DNA from: DATKIY01 sp963726755
GTDB lineage: Bacteria > Actinomycetota > Actinomycetes > JAHEKZ01
Assembly: GCA_963726755.1 (NCBI GenBank)
Contig: CAVSDB010000001.1
Location: 806,001 to 870,000, forward strand
DNA length: 64,000 bases
Reading direction: 5' to 3'
Below, one piece after another: positions 26,296 through 36,164 of the stretch. Numbering within the stretch: the first letter of the stretch is position 1; every line of letters starts with the position of its first letter. The translations under genes and the position numbers were made by a program. Below the pieces are notes generated by a model that ran no database searches, was not told the origin of the DNA, and saw only the letters and a program-made list of their open reading frames with translations.

Positions 26296-28374
26296 ATGGG
26301 GGTTCCAGTGGCCCGTTCATTCGTTGCCGCGATCGGCAATGTAGTGCCAAGTCTCGACACCTCAGAGCGCGTTGGCATTCTCACTGCCGTTACAGGGGTC
26401 GGTCACTCGTTTAGCCGTGGACTACTGCCGCGCTCGACCGTCGATCAAGCAGTGGTGACCGGTGCGTCAGCCACCATCAACTACGCCATCACTGCATTTG
26501 CACAGTCAATCTCCGAGGGTGTCGCCGACCTGGTGATTGGGCAGGTGGGCGGGCAGAAGGGTGCCGCGGCGAAGAAGCGCGGAGTGGTCCTAGCCGGCAA
26601 CGTCAGTGCGATTGGCGTTGGCATGGTGTTGCAGCGGGCACTTGAGCAACGGAAAGACGAACCTATCGCGCGAGCCTGGGGAAGAACCTTGAGTTGGCGG
26701 TTGGCAGTCTCTGGCACCGCCGGATCAGTCATCGCGATCACTGACGCCGTCATCGACGTACTCAGCAGTGGCGGTCGTCGAGGCTGGGTTAGATCGGTGC
26801 CGGTGACGGTCCCGATCGGCGCAACCCTCGCGGCCGTCAGTTATCACCGGCTGCGCGCCCGAATGCGAGCAGAAGGCGTTACTCATGACGCTGAAGGAGT
26901 TTCGCTCGACGAGGGCGATGCTACGACCGTACTGCGCTCGGTTGCCATGGGTGCGGGGGTCGCCATAGGACTGGTCGTCGTCGCCGAAGGCGAACGACTG
27001 TTCGCCGATGGAGTTGCTGCAGGGATTCGTAAGGTCGCCCCGTCCGCTGACATCCTGGCCAAGCCAGCGGGGCACCTGGTTGGCCTCGGGTTGCTTGGGG
27101 CGCTGGGCTACGAGGGGTTACGTCGGGTCTTCACAAGTGCCGAGCGAGGGGGAGCGGCGGTCGAGGCGGCGTACGCAGAGCCCCCCACGTCGGAATTCGT
27201 GTCTGGGGGACCAAGAAGTGCGGTGTCGTGGAACGACATTGGTCGCGAGGGACGACGCTTTGTGAACATGGCGCTGACAACCGACGAGATCGAATCGGTG
27301 ATGGGAGAACCGGCGCAGGCTCCGATTCGGGTGTTCGTCGGTCTCGAGTCCGCAGAAACGACCAGTGGTCGAGCGGACCTGGCGATGCGCGAACTCGACG
27401 CAATGGGTGCGTTCGAGCGCAGTCTCATCGTGTTCTGCTCACCCACGGGGACTGGCTATCTCAACTACGTTGCTGCCGAGTCACTGGAATATCTGACGCG
27501 CGGGGACGTCGCAATGGTGGCGATGCAGTACTCCCTGCGCCCTTCCCCGCAGTCACTCGACCGCGTCAACATTGGCATCGAGCAGAACAGTTCGTTCTTG
27601 CAGGCGTTGAAATGGCGGCTGGCCGCCATCCCAGAGGCGACTCGACCGCGGCTGGCCATCTTCGGTGAGAGTCTCGGCGCGCAGACTTCGCAAGACGTCT
27701 TTGCGCAAGAGGGCGTCGCGGGACTGCATCGAGCCAACATTTCCCGCGGCCTGTTCCTTGGTACACCGGCGGCGACCAAATGGCGGCAACGGTGGCTGTC
27801 GGAGCCGGACCAGTGGGATCCTGATGGCCAGGTCGTCCAAGTCGACTCGTACGAGGAATTCCAGGCGCTGCCGATCGACGTTCGCGACCGAGCGCGATAC
27901 ATCCTGCTTACCCATCACAACGACCCCATGCCGAAGTTCTGGTTCCCATTGGCCGTGCAGGCTCCGCCGTGGCTGGGGCACCTTGGCAACCACGAACCGG
28001 GCGTACCGAGCGAAGTGCACTGGCGGCCGTACACCACCTTCTTCATCACCCTGATGGACGTGAAGAACGCCATGCACGTCATCCCGGGGAAGTTCGTCGC
28101 AGAAGGTCATGACTATCGCAAGGACATCGCGCGCTTCGTGTCGCTTGCGTACGACCTTCCGGTAGATGCCGGCCGTCTTGAAGCAATGGAACGGGCGTTG
28201 CGCGAGCGAGAGTTGCGGTGGGCTGAGCGACGTCTCGTGGATGAACAGATGTCAGGTACTCAAGACAAGATCCGTGATCAGTTGCAAGCGTGGGGAGTGC
28301 CTGACGACAAGATCCCCGTTGTTATGGGCTCAGCGGTTCAGCACGAACCCGACCCATTCCAAGCTGCCGTCTAG
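26296..28374 (+). CDS. membrane alpha/beta-hydrolase (COG4425 family)
   Basis: 692 residues. The N-terminal 300 hold several moderately hydrophobic segments, as in the membrane domain that precedes this hydrolase family. The C-terminal part, from FVGLESAETTSGRADLAMREL, contains FCSPTGTGYLNYVAAESLEYLTRGDVAMVAMQYS and the nucleophile elbow IFGESLGAQTSQ, with later ILLTHHNDPMPKFW. This matches Abhydrolase_9-type predicted membrane hydrolases found widely in actinobacteria. The substrate is unknown; lipid or ester hydrolysis at the membrane is the usual guess. Confidence 0.8.
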   Translation: MGVPVARSFVAAIGNVVPSLDTSERVGILTAVTGVGHSFSRGLLPRSTVDQAVVTGASATINYAITAFAQSISEGVADLVIGQVGGQKGAAAKKRGVVLAGNVSAIGVGMVLQRALEQRKDEPIARAWGRTLSWRLAVSGTAGSVIAITDAVIDVLSSGGRRGWVRSVPVTVPIGATLAAVSYHRLRARMRAEGVTHDAEGVSLDEGDATTVLRSVAMGAGVAIGLVVVAEGERLFADGVAAGIRKVAPSADILAKPAGHLVGLGLLGALGYEGLRRVFTSAERGGAAVEAAYAEPPTSEFVSGGPRSAVSWNDIGREGRRFVNMALTTDEIESVMGEPAQAPIRVFVGLESAETTSGRADLAMRELDAMGAFERSLIVFCSPTGTGYLNYVAAESLEYLTRGDVAMVAMQYSLRPSPQSLDRVNIGIEQNSSFLQALKWRLAAIPEATRPRLAIFGESLGAQTSQDVFAQEGVAGLHRANISRGLFLGTPAATKWRQRWLSEPDQWDPDGQVVQVDSYEEFQALPIDVRDRARYILLTHHNDPMPKFWFPLAVQAPPWLGHLGNHEPGVPSEVHWRPYTTFFITLMDVKNAMHVIPGKFVAEGHDYRKDIARFVSLAYDLPVDAGRLEAMERALRERELRWAERRLVDEQMSGTQDKIRDQLQAWGVPDDKIPVVMGSAVQHEPDPFQAAV

Positions 28375-28389
28375 GGTCGGTGGCCCGAG

Positions 28390-28803
28390 TTGGCGAAACT
28401 CAAGACGCAGCCGAACGACGACAGCGTTGAGGCCTTCGTCGCCGCGATCGCTGACCAAACAAAGCGCGAGGACGCGGCCACGCTAACCAGCCTTATGTCC
28501 GCCGTAACGGGGCTTCCTCCCACGATGTGGGGCGATGCGATGGTGGGGTTCGGCAGTTACGACTACACCTACGCGAGTGGTCGAACAGGCGTCTGGTTCA
28601 CTATTGGGTTTTCGCCCCGTAAGCAGAGCCTGACGATCTATCTCATGGACGGTTTCGAGAAGTACGAATCACTCCTGGCCAAGCTCGGAAAGCATTCTGT
28701 GTCGAAGTCGTGTCTCTACATCAAGCGACTCTCCGATGTCGATATGACGGTCCTTGAAGAACTGGTTCGGCGATCCTTCCGCGCGGTGAGCAAGTCGCCG
28801 TAG
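28390..28803 (+). CDS. DUF1801 family protein
   Basis: 137 residues. The segment from VEAFVAAIADQTKREDAATLTSLMSAVTGLPPTMWGDAMVGFGSYDYTY to ALGLSPRK-like GFSPRKQSLTIYLM and SCLYIKRLSDVDMTVLEELV is typical of DUF1801. The only start in frame after the previous stop is the TTG at 28390. Function unknown. Confidence 0.75.
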   Translation: MAKLKTQPNDDSVEAFVAAIADQTKREDAATLTSLMSAVTGLPPTMWGDAMVGFGSYDYTYASGRTGVWFTIGFSPRKQSLTIYLMDGFEKYESLLAKLGKHSVSKSCLYIKRLSDVDMTVLEELVRRSFRAVSKSP

Positions 28804-28812
28804 TCTCCCTTC

Positions 28813-29802
28813 ATGGAGCAAATCGTCCTCGAACCCGTCGAGTCCGCGCGGATCACCACCCTGGTCGACAACTCTTCTGACGTGCTGCTGCCTGATCGGG
28901 GACTGGTGCGCAGGTGGGGACCGGCCGGAACTGCGGGGGAGATTCCGGTGATCCCGAACGAGATGGCCGAGGGCGGCAAGTCGGTGGACTTCTTGCGCGC
29001 CGAGCACGGCTTCTCGGCCCTCATCGAATTGCAGGACGGTGAGCGCACACGTCGAGTGCTGTTTGACGCAGGTATCACGCCAGATGGGCTGATCGGGAAC
29101 CTCGACCGGATGGCCATCTCGCCCGACACTTTCGAGGCGATCGTCTTCAGTCACGGTCACTTCGACCACGTCATGGGCTTGGACGGACTCGTGGAACGGC
29201 TCGGCCGCTGGGAAATTCCGCTCTTGCTGCATCCGGACTTCTGGACCAAACGTCGCATCATGAGTCCGAGTGGGCGCGGCTGGGAACTGCCGATGCCTAG
29301 TCGATCGGGCATCGAAGGAGCCGGATTCTCGATCATCGAGGACACGCAACCGTCGTTTCTGCTGGACGACCGGCTACTCATCACCGGTGAAGTCGACCGG
29401 ACGACTGACTTCGAAAAGGGAATGCCGACACATCAAGCGTGGCGCAATGGCAACTGGGAGCCAGACCCGCTGATTCACGACGACCAGGCAGCCGTGCTGC
29501 ATGTGCGCGACAAGGGACTTGTCGTTCTTACCGGATGTGGCCACTCGGGGATTGTGAACATCGTGCGCCACGCGAAACGACTCACCGGAGTCGACCAGGT
29601 GTACGCAGTCCTGGGTGGCTTTCACCTCACCGGCAGGCTCTTCGAGGCGATCATTCCGCAGACCGTGGCTGCCTTAGCCGCTGAACACCCGTCGATCGTG
29701 GTACCAGCGCACTGCACGGGCTGGACTGCGCAGCTTGCGCTGGCCAACGGCTTGCCTGACGCGTACACGCCAAATGCGGTTGGCAGCCGGTTCGAGCTCT
29801 AG
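28813..29802 (+). CDS. MBL-fold metallo-hydrolase (dihydropterin-RFAP synthase-like)
   Basis: 329 residues. The metal site is visible in VFSHGHFDHVMGL (HxHxDH), with further His in LTGCGHSGIVN, VLGGFHLTG and VVPAHCTGW. The LVDN-S start and GCGHxGxxN motif are characteristic of the group that includes the archaeal dihydropterin-ribofuranosylaminobenzene phosphate synthases, but bacterial members mostly have unknown substrates. It starts 9 bases after the DUF1801 gene. Confidence 0.82.
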   Translation: MEQIVLEPVESARITTLVDNSSDVLLPDRGLVRRWGPAGTAGEIPVIPNEMAEGGKSVDFLRAEHGFSALIELQDGERTRRVLFDAGITPDGLIGNLDRMAISPDTFEAIVFSHGHFDHVMGLDGLVERLGRWEIPLLLHPDFWTKRRIMSPSGRGWELPMPSRSGIEGAGFSIIEDTQPSFLLDDRLLITGEVDRTTDFEKGMPTHQAWRNGNWEPDPLIHDDQAAVLHVRDKGLVVLTGCGHSGIVNIVRHAKRLTGVDQVYAVLGGFHLTGRLFEAIIPQTVAALAAEHPSIVVPAHCTGWTAQLALANGLPDAYTPNAVGSRFEL

Positions 29803-29844
29803 GGGGAGGGCTTTGCGGTCGGGCTCGTCTGACACGCTGACGAC

Positions 29845-31641
29845 GTGCCTGCCCGCAACCTGCTGAACGCTGAGCGCCTGACAAAGGCATATGGTCACGA
29901 GCCATTGCTTGACGAGGTGTCGCTGGGCATCGCAGAGGGCGAACGGATTGGTGTCGTCGGACGCAATGGCGACGGCAAGTCGACGCTGCTGCGGATCCTT
30001 GCTGGATTGGTCCCAACCGACACAGGCCGGGTAACCAGAACTGGCCAACTGCGCTGGGGAATGTTGGGGCAGTCTGACGACGTGGACGATGCCCTAACGG
30101 TGGGCGAGTTCGTGCTAGCGAATCGCGATGTCCATGAGTGGGCATCCGATGCACGACAGCGAGAGGTGCTGACCGCGCTGCTTGGGGGGCACGACCCGGT
30201 ACTGCTCGAGCGCAAGCTCGGCCCGATGTCAGGGGGAGAACGGCGTCGGGCGGAACTGGCCAGGTTGTTGCTTGAAGATCTCGACCTGCTGTTCCTTGAC
30301 GAGCCGACGAACCACCTGGACGTTGAAGCGGTCGCCTGGTTGGCCACTCACCTACGTGACCGGAAGTCAATTGCGGTGGTTGTCGTGACTCACGACCGCT
30401 GGTTTCTCGACGAAGTCTGCGAGCGGATGTGGGAGGTTGTCGCAGGCGGTGTTTCCGAATACGACGGTGGGTATTCCGCGTTCGTATTGGCCAAGGCCGA
30501 GCGTGAACGGCAAGCCAGTACTGAACGTCAGCGCCGAAACAACCTGATTCGCAAGGAACTTGCTTGGTTACGAAGAGGGCCACCCGCGCGGACGTCTAAA
30601 CCTCAATTCCGGGTCGACGCAGCGAACGCACTGATCGCCGACGAGCCCCCGGCGCGAAACGATGTGGAATTGCTGGCTTTCGCCGGTGCACGCCTGGGGA
30701 AGCTCGTGCTGGAACTCCACGATGTGACGTTGTCGTTCACAGTTCCGCCGTCCGCGGAGCGCATCTTGCTCGACCGGGTGACCTGGAACGTCGGTCCGGG
30801 GGATCGGATCGGGATCATCGGAGTGAACGGCGCAGGTAAGACGTCACTCGTCAAGGTCTTGCTAGGTCTGGAAATGACGTCGGAGGGTCGGGTCGTGACC
30901 GGTTCGACGGTAAAGCCGGTATACCTCTCGCAGCACCTGGACGAGCTCGATCCGACGTGGCGAGTCTTGGAGGCGGTCGAAGATGTTGCGCAAAGCGTGG
31001 AACTGGGTGGCGGCCGGACGCTGACAGCAACACAACTTTGCGAGCGACTCGGATTCGGTCCCGACAACCAATGGACTCCGGTCGGTGACCTATCTGGAGG
31101 AGAACGGCGACGGCTGCAACTCACCCGACTTCTCATGTCGGGGCCGAACGTGTTGGTGTTGGACGAGCCGACCAATGACTTTGACGTTGAGACGCTGACT
31201 GCACTGGAGGATCTTCTCGATTCGTTCGCCGGCACGCTCCTCGTTATCTCTCACGACAGGTACTTCCTCGAGCGGGTCTGCCGCACATTCGTTGGTTTGC
31301 TCGGCGATGGACACGTACGTGACCTTCCGAAGGGAGTGGAGGAGTATCTCTCGCTTCACCGTTCGGCAGCTACCGCTCAGATTGCGGCGAAGGCTCCGGC
31401 GGCGGTCGAGCCGCCTTCGTCAGCGGCCGATGAGCGCGCGCAGCGAAAGGTTCTCGCCAAGCTCGACCGGCAGCTCCAGCGGGTCAGTGTCGAGGTAGAA
31501 GCGGTCCACGATCAGATGAGTCGACATGCCACCGACCACGAACGCATTGCGGAATTGCACGACCAGTTGCGTGAGCTGGAAACGAAGCAGCAGCAACTAG
31601 AAGAACAATGGCTCGAAGTCGCCGAGTCCGTGCACGAATGA
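29845..31641 (+). CDS. ABC-F family ATPase (Uup/EttA type)
   Basis: 598 residues with two ABC domains and no membrane segments. Walker A motifs are GRNGDGKST (residues about 39-47; Asp replaces the usual Ala/Cys) and GVNGAGKTS. Signatures are MSGGERRRAEL and LSGGERRRLQL, and Walker B motifs LLFLDEPTNHLD and VLVLDEPTNDFD. An Arg/Gln-rich linker (ERERQASTERQRRNN) joins them, and the last 80 residues form a Glu/Gln-rich coiled coil as in Uup. ABC-F proteins act on ribosomes. Nothing here points to an antibiotic-resistance subtype. Confidence 0.88.
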   Translation: MPARNLLNAERLTKAYGHEPLLDEVSLGIAEGERIGVVGRNGDGKSTLLRILAGLVPTDTGRVTRTGQLRWGMLGQSDDVDDALTVGEFVLANRDVHEWASDARQREVLTALLGGHDPVLLERKLGPMSGGERRRAELARLLLEDLDLLFLDEPTNHLDVEAVAWLATHLRDRKSIAVVVVTHDRWFLDEVCERMWEVVAGGVSEYDGGYSAFVLAKAERERQASTERQRRNNLIRKELAWLRRGPPARTSKPQFRVDAANALIADEPPARNDVELLAFAGARLGKLVLELHDVTLSFTVPPSAERILLDRVTWNVGPGDRIGIIGVNGAGKTSLVKVLLGLEMTSEGRVVTGSTVKPVYLSQHLDELDPTWRVLEAVEDVAQSVELGGGRTLTATQLCERLGFGPDNQWTPVGDLSGGERRRLQLTRLLMSGPNVLVLDEPTNDFDVETLTALEDLLDSFAGTLLVISHDRYFLERVCRTFVGLLGDGHVRDLPKGVEEYLSLHRSAATAQIAAKAPAAVEPPSSAADERAQRKVLAKLDRQLQRVSVEVEAVHDQMSRHATDHERIAELHDQLRELETKQQQLEEQWLEVAESVHE

Positions 31642-31642
31642 A

Positions 31643-32743
31643 CTAGGGCGTGGGTATCCGTCGAGTGCCTGCGACCGGCACTACATCCAGGTGCTTAGGT
31701 GGCGGCAACCCGATCTGTCCAAACGCCAATTGCACTGATGTCCCTATCTCATTGGCATCCTCTCGTCGGGCGAGAACTATCGCCGACCCACCCAATCCAG
31801 CGCCGGTCATTCGCGCCCCAATCGCACCTGCCTCCAACGCAGATGACACGACGAGGTCAAGTTCAGGTGTGCTGACCTCGTAGTCATCGCGGAGTGAGAA
31901 GTGTGACGCGGTCATCAACGACCCGACGCTCGCCAGATCGCCGGAGCGTAGATACTGGACGGCCTCAAGGACGCGATTGTTCTCGGTGACGACATGACGG
32001 GCTCGCGCCCTAAGGATTGGGTCCTGAACGAACTCAAGTTCCGCTGCGTCCGTGACATCGCGGAGCGATTCAACATTGAGCAGCCGGGCGGCTTGCCGGC
32101 ACTCGGTGACCCTCCGGGCGTACACCGGCCCCGCTGTTTGATGTGGTGCAGCGGTGATGAAGACCAAAAGCGACAGATCGTGATCTGCAAGATCGAGCGG
32201 AACCTGCTCAACTGACCGGCTCTGGCAGTCCAGGAAGACCGCCTGCAGAGGTTGAGCGTGCATGATCACGGCGGGATCCATAATCCCTACGGGTGAACCG
32301 ACGTACTCATTCTCAACGCGTCGAGCGGCCTCTGCGATGCGATCCGCAGTCCAGGTCTGATCAGTCAGTTCCAGCAGCGCACAGAGGGTGGCACACGTGA
32401 GGGCTGCAGACGATGACAGCCCAGCTCCGATGGGCAAGTCACCGTCGACCGCGACACTCGCCCCTGGGATGCGGAGGCCTTCGCTGCGCAGCAGCCAGAC
32501 AACCCCTTCGACGTAGGTAGTCCAACCCGCGCGGTTTGGTGCCAGTGCATCGATGGGCCGACTCGCTACCTCCGAGTACTGCGACGAGGTGACGCTCAGC
32601 AAGCCGTCATCAGTCGCTGCGACGCTGGCTGTCGTTGTTTGCGGAATGGCGAACGGCAGCACGAATCCGCCGTTGTAGTCGGTGTGGTCACCGATCAGGT
32701 TGACACGCCCTGGCGCACGCCAAACCACATTTGGTGCCTTCAT
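31643..32743 (-). CDS. galK: galactokinase
   Basis: 366 residues, GHMP kinase family. APGRVNLIGDHTDYNGGFVLPFAI (galactose binding), GDLPIGAGLSSSAALTCAT (ATP loop) and RMTGAGLGGSAIVL (motif 3) are all present. It phosphorylates galactose at C1. galT and galE are not in the window, so it is separated from its pathway. It converges with the ABC-F gene, with a 1-base gap. Confidence 0.93.
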   Translation of the reverse strand: MKAPNVVWRAPGRVNLIGDHTDYNGGFVLPFAIPQTTTASVAATDDGLLSVTSSQYSEVASRPIDALAPNRAGWTTYVEGVVWLLRSEGLRIPGASVAVDGDLPIGAGLSSSAALTCATLCALLELTDQTWTADRIAEAARRVENEYVGSPVGIMDPAVIMHAQPLQAVFLDCQSRSVEQVPLDLADHDLSLLVFITAAPHQTAGPVYARRVTECRQAARLLNVESLRDVTDAAELEFVQDPILRARARHVVTENNRVLEAVQYLRSGDLASVGSLMTASHFSLRDDYEVSTPELDLVVSSALEAGAIGARMTGAGLGGSAIVLARREDANEIGTSVQLAFGQIGLPPPKHLDVVPVAGTRRIPTP

Positions 32744-32754
32744 TGGAGCAATCG

Positions 32755-32976
32755 CTAGGTCATTCGGGCGTGGACGTCCTTCAACGCGTCGGCAGAGAGC
32801 TTGGCCATCACGGCTTTCCTGGTGACTGGATCGAGGTCATCGAGTTCTGACTCGATGTTGTCGGCCACCTCCGTGGCCTCGTGGCGAATCTTGTTCGCCT
32901 TGTTGATAGCGATGACCACGCCCACTGCCACTGCTGCCAAGACCGTGATAGTCAGGATCCGTCGAGTTGTGCGCAT
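32755..32976 (-). CDS. small single-TM hypothetical protein
   Basis: 73 residues: MRTTRRILTITVLAAVAVGVVIAI is an N-terminal membrane helix with a positive-inside flank, followed by a charged, mostly helical tail rich in Asp/Glu/Lys. No family recognised. It lies 11 bases upstream of galK on the same strand. Confidence 0.6.
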   Translation of the reverse strand: MRTTRRILTITVLAAVAVGVVIAINKANKIRHEATEVADNIESELDDLDPVTRKAVMAKLSADALKDVHARMT

Positions 32977-33043
32977 CAGCTGCTCCGGGGGTCACCTGTT
33001 GACTGGTAGACCAAACGCTACATGCCTACACCAACTGCCCGAG

Positions 33044-34477
33044 TCACTCGTCGGGAATCGCACTCATCACATGCTTGAGCTGGGTGTACTCCTCGATTGC
33101 CATCGCTGACATGTCATTTCCGGTGCCTGAGTGTTTGCGTCCGTTATTCGGCATTTCCGGGGCAACTACAAGGTGACAGTTCACCCACACCTTGCCGAAA
33201 TCCAATTGCGCCGAGACCCGGGTGATCGTGTTGTGGTCGTTGGACCACAGGCCCGCTGCGAGACCAAAGTCCACGTCGTTCGCCATTTCGATGGCGTCAG
33301 CCTCCTGTGAGAACCGCTGAATCGTGATGACAGGGCCGAAGACCTCTTGCTGCACGATCTCGTCGTCCTGACGTACATCGGTGACAATGGTCGGCGGGAA
33401 GTAATACCCACCATCGCGACGATCGGCTTTGCCGCCAGTTCGTACGGAAGCGTGTGCGGGAAGTCGATCGATGAAGCCCTGCACCTTGTCCAGGTGCGAG
33501 AGACTGTTGAGGGACCCATACAGAATTCCCTCGTCTTCTGGTGCGCCGTACTTGGTGTCCTGGGCAATTTCGATGATGCGATCGACAAAGGCGTCGTAAA
33601 CCCCGTCTTGTACGAGAACTCGAGTGGCCGCCTCGCAATCCTGACCAGAGTTCAAGAACCCTCCAGTGGCAATTCCCTGCGCAGCGAGTTCTACATCAAC
33701 GTCGTCAAAGACCAAGACGGGCGCTTTGCCACCGAGTTCGAGGTGGACCCGCTTGAGATCTGTGGCGGCGGCAGCGGAGACCTCCATTCCGGCACGCACA
33801 CTTCCGGTCACCGAAACCAGCCGTGGTGTCCGGTGGTTGACCAGCGCCCGTCCGGTGTCACGGTCCCCGATGATTACGTTAAGGGTGCCAGGGGGGAGAA
33901 ACTCTCCGATGATCTGGCCCGCGATGAACGTGCTCGCAGGTGTGGTGTCTGAGGGCTTCAACACAACAGTGTTGCCCGCGGCGAGAGCGGGTCCAAGTTT
34001 CCAGATCCCCATGTTCAGTGGGTAGTTCCACGGGGCGACCTGGGCACAGACCCCGATCGGCTCGCGACGAACGACAGAGTCATAGCCCGGTAAGTAGGAA
34101 CCAGCCGCAAGACCGCGACTCTCACGCGCCGAGGACGCAAAGAAACGAAGGTGTTCGACGAGGGCAGGAAATTCCTCATCGCGAAAGCCAGCCAGCGGCT
34201 TTCCAGTGTTTGTGACCTCAGCGGCGACCAATTCATCTCGCCGACTCTCGATCGCGTCTGCGGCCAGGTGCAGTGCCTTACTGCGCTCACCAGGACCCAT
34301 GCGGCTCCAGACTTTGAAGGCCGCGGCCGCCGCACGGCAGGCGAGATCGACGTCGTCTGGACCTGAAAGTGGAGCCAAGAGGTATGCGGACCCCGTAGCT
34401 GGATTCACGATCTCGGCGTAGTTGCCGTCCACTGGAGGCACAAGTTCGCCGTTGATGTAGTTGCTCAACTTGTCCAC
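33044..34477 (-). CDS. NAD(P)-dependent aldehyde dehydrogenase, module A
   Basis: 477 residues from the GTG at 34477, 8 bases after AAGGGG; an upstream ATG at 34516 is less likely. The fold shows APWNYPLNMGIWKLGPALAAGNTVVLKPSD, VTGSVRAGMEVSAAAA, LELGGKAPVLVFDD (catalytic Glu) and FLNSGQDCEAATR (catalytic Cys). It resembles betaine- or aminobutyraldehyde-type enzymes and 2-ketoglutarate semialdehyde dehydrogenases. As last gene of module A it would oxidise the pathway aldehyde. Its paralogue is at 49585. Confidence 0.88.
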   Translation of the reverse strand: MDKLSNYINGELVPPVDGNYAEIVNPATGSAYLLAPLSGPDDVDLACRAAAAAFKVWSRMGPGERSKALHLAADAIESRRDELVAAEVTNTGKPLAGFRDEEFPALVEHLRFFASSARESRGLAAGSYLPGYDSVVRREPIGVCAQVAPWNYPLNMGIWKLGPALAAGNTVVLKPSDTTPASTFIAGQIIGEFLPPGTLNVIIGDRDTGRALVNHRTPRLVSVTGSVRAGMEVSAAAATDLKRVHLELGGKAPVLVFDDVDVELAAQGIATGGFLNSGQDCEAATRVLVQDGVYDAFVDRIIEIAQDTKYGAPEDEGILYGSLNSLSHLDKVQGFIDRLPAHASVRTGGKADRRDGGYYFPPTIVTDVRQDDEIVQQEVFGPVITIQRFSQEADAIEMANDVDFGLAAGLWSNDHNTITRVSAQLDFGKVWVNCHLVVAPEMPNNGRKHSGTGNDMSAMAIEEYTQLKHVMSAIPDE

Positions 34478-34540
34478 TTCGTTGACCCCTTCACATTCGT
34501 CTGAGTGCTGCGTCATTTTGAGGATTGGGCAGGATCAGAG

Positions 34541-35662
34541 CTAAGCCGCCTGCCGGTTATGGCCCACCGAAAAGATTGGTTCGCCGAGAGATTCGCTATC
34601 CACGGTGATTCCCAGTCCTGGTTTGGTGGGGGATGGCACCCGTCCGTCGATTGACCTTGGCGTGTGTCCCGCGATGAATCCGTCCGAGGTGAGCTCGTTG
34701 AGGTTCGGGACCATGAAGAGTTTCTCCGGCTGTGTGCTGGCTGCCAGGTGGCTCACGGCGGTCGCGATGATGTCACCGCCCCACATGTCCTCCAGCGACA
34801 CCATCATGTTGAGGTCCTGCATCAGGTCCCGAATCTTCGCGGCCTTGGTCAATCCTCCGACGCGACTAATTTTGACGTTGATTGATACCGCGCCGGCGCG
34901 TTGTTTCGCCTCGAAGACGTCGGAAGAAGTCACAATCGATTCGTCGAGGATTAGCGGCAGCGATGAATGTCTGGTGGCATTGATGCAGTCTTCGGTAGTT
35001 CGACATGGCTGCTCGAGATAGATCGGGAGCCCCTCGAGTTCCCGGACGGCCACTTGGGCTTGGAGCAGATTCCAACCACCGTTTGAATCTGCGACGATGA
35101 GGGTGTCATCGCCGCCCGCTTCGACCGCGGCCCGAGAACGCGCAGCGTCGTCATACGGATCGTTGCCTACTTTGAGTTGAAACCTGTTGATTCCGACCTG
35201 GCGCCGCATCCGAATATAATCGGCCATCTCCTCCGGCGTGCGCAGTGGAACTGGTTCGTAGATGGGATAGTCCGGCTGCATGACGCCACCGAGCAGGGCG
35301 GCGATCGGCTGGCCAAGCCGTTGTCCGCAGAGGTCCCAGCAGGCGATATCGATCGCGCTCTTGGCGTACGTCTGCCCGAGCAAGTGGGTGTCCATGATCC
35401 GATGGACCATCGACAGATTGGTGGGGTCCGCTCCGATCAACTCCGGGCCGAGTAGTTCAAGGGCCGCGCGGACTCCTCCTGTGAAGGTGGGCAAATACGT
35501 CCCGCCGAGCGGTGTGATCTCGCCCCAGCCCACGAGCCCGTCGTCGGTCGTGAGGCGGACAAGAGTGCCCGTCTGCCGAGCTGCGACGCGATCACCGGAC
35601 ATCATGTATTCGCCGTGTGCGTATCCCACGGTGTATCCGAATACGTCGAACTCACTGATCAT
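34541..35662 (-). CDS. enolase-superfamily dehydratase/epimerase, module A
   Basis: 373 residues of the mandelate racemase/muconate lactonizing group. Metal ligands are D192 (ADSNGGW), E217 (YLEQPC) and D240 (LILDES); candidate bases are K164 (FQLKVG) and K264 (NVKISRVGG). The first Lys of the usual KxK motif is Gln. LEDMWGGDI and the MSGG-like 20s loop resemble enzymes acting on 3-hydroxyproline or hydroxyproline betaine, but sugar-acid dehydratases share the fold. A good ribosome site (GGAGAG) precedes the ATG. Very similar to the copy at 46334. Confidence 0.82.
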   Translation of the reverse strand: MISEFDVFGYTVGYAHGEYMMSGDRVAARQTGTLVRLTTDDGLVGWGEITPLGGTYLPTFTGGVRAALELLGPELIGADPTNLSMVHRIMDTHLLGQTYAKSAIDIACWDLCGQRLGQPIAALLGGVMQPDYPIYEPVPLRTPEEMADYIRMRRQVGINRFQLKVGNDPYDDAARSRAAVEAGGDDTLIVADSNGGWNLLQAQVAVRELEGLPIYLEQPCRTTEDCINATRHSSLPLILDESIVTSSDVFEAKQRAGAVSINVKISRVGGLTKAAKIRDLMQDLNMMVSLEDMWGGDIIATAVSHLAASTQPEKLFMVPNLNELTSDGFIAGHTPRSIDGRVPSPTKPGLGITVDSESLGEPIFSVGHNRQAA

Positions 35663-35666
35663 GTTG

Positions 35667-36164
35667 CTACTCTCCGGCAGTTGTGTTCAATGGAGTGGGG
35701 ACGTAAATGGCACCGCGATCGATTACTGGGTTGAGGATGCCGTCCATGAGTTCCTCGGCCGCTTGATCATTGCTTGGACGATCGCGATGTTGACCTGGAT
35801 AACCAACGTGCTCACGGATCTCGGGGACCATGAGATACGCGCCTGCGACAACGGTTGAGATTACGTTGAAGGCGTCAGCCTCGGTGAGGCTGAGTTCACG
35901 GAGCCAGCTATTCAAATCAGTGGTTTCCCCTGCCCGTGAAACAGTCTCGACGAACAGATCGAATTGATCCGAGCGTGTTGCCACAGCCACGTCGAGCTGC
36001 TGCTGAAATCCGTCGCACTGGCTGGGTATCGGGACCTGCGTCTGAGGCCCAGTGCACAAGATGTCGGCGACCCGCGAGCAGGTCGTACGTTCTCGACCAG
36101 TAAGTGGGCGGGGGAGATCCGATCGAGGAGCCGGGACTGATAAACGCAACGGTGATTGGGTCAT
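35667..36164 (-). CDS. gluconate 2-dehydrogenase subunit 3-like small subunit, module A
   Basis: 165 residues, mostly helical, with the C-terminal AAEELMDGILNPVIDRGAIYVP block shared with the copy at 47450. It sits immediately after a GMC oxidoreductase with an ATGA overlap, the arrangement of gluconate/sugar dehydrogenase small subunits. There is no Tat or Sec signal, unlike the exported subunit 3 of periplasmic enzymes, so the pair would be cytoplasmic. Assignment rests mainly on context. Confidence 0.65.
   Translation of the reverse strand: MTQSPLRLSVPAPRSDLPRPLTGRERTTCSRVADILCTGPQTQVPIPSQCDGFQQQLDVAVATRSDQFDLFVETVSRAGETTDLNSWLRELSLTEADAFNVISTVVAGAYLMVPEIREHVGYPGQHRDRPSNDQAAEELMDGILNPVIDRGAIYVPTPLNTTAGE

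Noticed and set aside
29845..31641. Antibiotic-resistance ABC-F
   Set aside because: The linker is not of the extended resistance type, and the C-terminal coiled coil fits Uup-like housekeeping proteins.
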